Source of the DNA: Excoecaria cochinchinensis
Lineage: Eukaryota; Streptophyta; Magnoliopsida; Malpighiales; Euphorbiaceae
NCBI GenBank assembly: GCA_947683425.1
Contig: CANTUQ010000050.1
Span: 9,726,501 to 9,790,500 of the forward strand
Direction of reading: 5' to 3'
DNA length: 64,000 bases
Under the pieces are notes generated by a model. The model did no database searches. It was not told where the DNA came from and saw only the letters and a program-made list of their open reading frames with translations. The position numbers and the translations under genes are program-made. Shown here one piece after another: positions 63,201 to 64,000 of the stretch (within the stretch, counting starts at the first letter, position 1; every line of letters begins with the position of its first letter).

Positions 63201-63510
63201 TGTGACGCGCACCAAACCTCATCAGTTTTTGAAGGCCCGTTTTTAGGGTTCGAGAGAGGTTCATAAAACTCGTAAGGATTACGAGTGCGTCTATTTCGGC
63301 TAACAAGAGATTTTTTTGGAGTCGCCACCCAATAAAATATGGGAAAGTTCATCTAAGCCTAATACGATGTGTATAGGTCTATTTTGGGCAATAAGTGATA
63401 TTTTGAAATTCTTATCCCAATAAAATATTGAAAAAGTTCATCTAAACTCATGAAACCTAAGACCAGAGAGAATTCAAGACATTACTCCTATTTATACATT
63501 GGTTAAAATT
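63201..63510 (-). repeat. LTR of the old Tat element, partial
   Basis: Begins TGTGACGCGCACC and keeps GGAGTCGCCACCCAAT and the AGACCAGAG block in the same order as the other LTRs. Similarity fades after about 63510. Confidence 0.7.
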
Positions 63511-64000
63511 ATAAGCATGATGCCCCATACCCGTACGTTGGTACGGATATCGGGTGTCACTCTACTATTGTCTACTTGATGCTTATGATAAATGCGGTAT
63601 TTTTTTTTCTTTTCTTTTAACTTAACTTATGACATCGTTTATCCTTTTGAATTCTTTCATATCACTAACACATTCCATTCGATCTGGTTCAGACATTACA
63701 TTTAGCACCCCGTGTGATTCAATAGTCTGTAACATTCATCATAATACTCCATACATAATCAATGCTAAACCATTGCATATATACATGCCACTAACACTAT
63801 TCATTCGATCAAAATTGGGCAGCATAACCTCTATAACATTAACTACCCAAAACCTGCAATTCAACTACAACATAGCCCAACCCAGGGTAGCACAACAATT
63901 ATAACGTATTATATATTCCAGTCCAATACTTGTAAATCAATTCAATACAATAATTGCCATCATTACTTCTAACTAATTCACTAACATATAACATTTATAT
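63511..64000. other. Unassigned, possibly another inserted LTR
   Basis: From TGATGCCCCATACCCGTACG onward the sequence no longer follows the Tat LTR. The palindromic CCCGTACGTTGGTACGGATA block and the AC-rich DNA after it are in the style of the probable Tekay-type LTR at 25.6-28.7 kb. Its ends are not in the window or not recognised. Confidence 0.3.

Larger units (their letters stand above)
34880..64000 (-). mobile_element. Old, decayed Tat-type Ty3/gypsy retrotransposon hosting several nested insertions
   Basis: In transcription order on the minus strand: LTR end at 63201, degenerate primer site 63200-63183, leader 62843-63200 resuming at 53046, gag 52461-51300, gag-protease spacer, protease 50863-50108, reverse transcriptase 48569, second RNase H around 45430-44875, integrase 37477-36370, then non-coding and antisense-frame DNA to about 34.9 kb. 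Gag-PR-RT-RH-INT order is gypsy. The extra RNase H of archaeal type beside a degraded first one is typical of the Tat lineage. At least four later insertions split it, each with its own TSD. Its 3' LTR was not found; no GTGTCTACA lies between 25.7 and 55 kb. Confidence 0.75.

Overview
The window is nuclear DNA of a flowering plant, most probably a eudicot. It is AT-rich, carries two conserved intron-containing plant genes, and is otherwise mostly nested transposable elements. I cannot name the species from sequence alone.

Genes. Positions 256-6620 (+) hold the last 13 exons of VPS33, the Sec1/Munc18-type subunit of the HOPS/CORVET vacuolar tethering complexes; its 5' part lies before the window. 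A 74-codon reading frame for a small membrane protein with a TATA box sits at 11728-11952 (+). A complete five-exon Alfin-like PHD-finger gene (253 aa, reader of methylated histone H3K4) lies at 13265-18699 (-). These are the only reading frames I would call host genes.

Transposon landscape. From about 19.9 kb to the end almost everything is mobile DNA, and several insertions can be bounded to the base by target-site duplications (TSDs): a 3.0-kb hAT-like element (19905-22928, TSD GGATTAAT); a solo LTR (23088-25642, TSD CTATG); a 7.4-kb hAT element (37478-44866, TSD ACACTGTC) that carries a decayed transposase and has a 3.2-kb CACTA element inside it (37796-40991, TSD TAA); a solo LTR (45431-47138, TSD CTGCC); a 666-bp hAT MITE (49118-49783, near-perfect 8-bp TSD); and a 9.8-kb non-autonomous LTR element (53047-62842, TSD CATGG). 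The last four (with the CACTA nested in the hAT) sit inside one decayed, minus-strand Ty3/gypsy element of the Tat type. Its gag, protease, reverse transcriptase, RNase H and integrase remnants run from about 52.5 kb down to 36.4 kb, and its 5' LTR begins at 63201.

Upstream, 6.6-12.4 kb holds a hAT-like sequence, an element with long terminal inverted repeats and a 233-bp foldback element. The 25.6-34.5 kb stretch holds a probable gypsy LTR, minisatellites, a broken retroelement reading frame and a tandemly duplicated retroelement promoter.

No rRNA, tRNA, CRISPR or bacterial-type operon was seen. The most interesting items are the datable insertion nest, the foldback element with LTR-like ends, the hairpin array in one solo LTR, and a primer-binding-site-like motif kept inside all copies of the Tat-type LTR.
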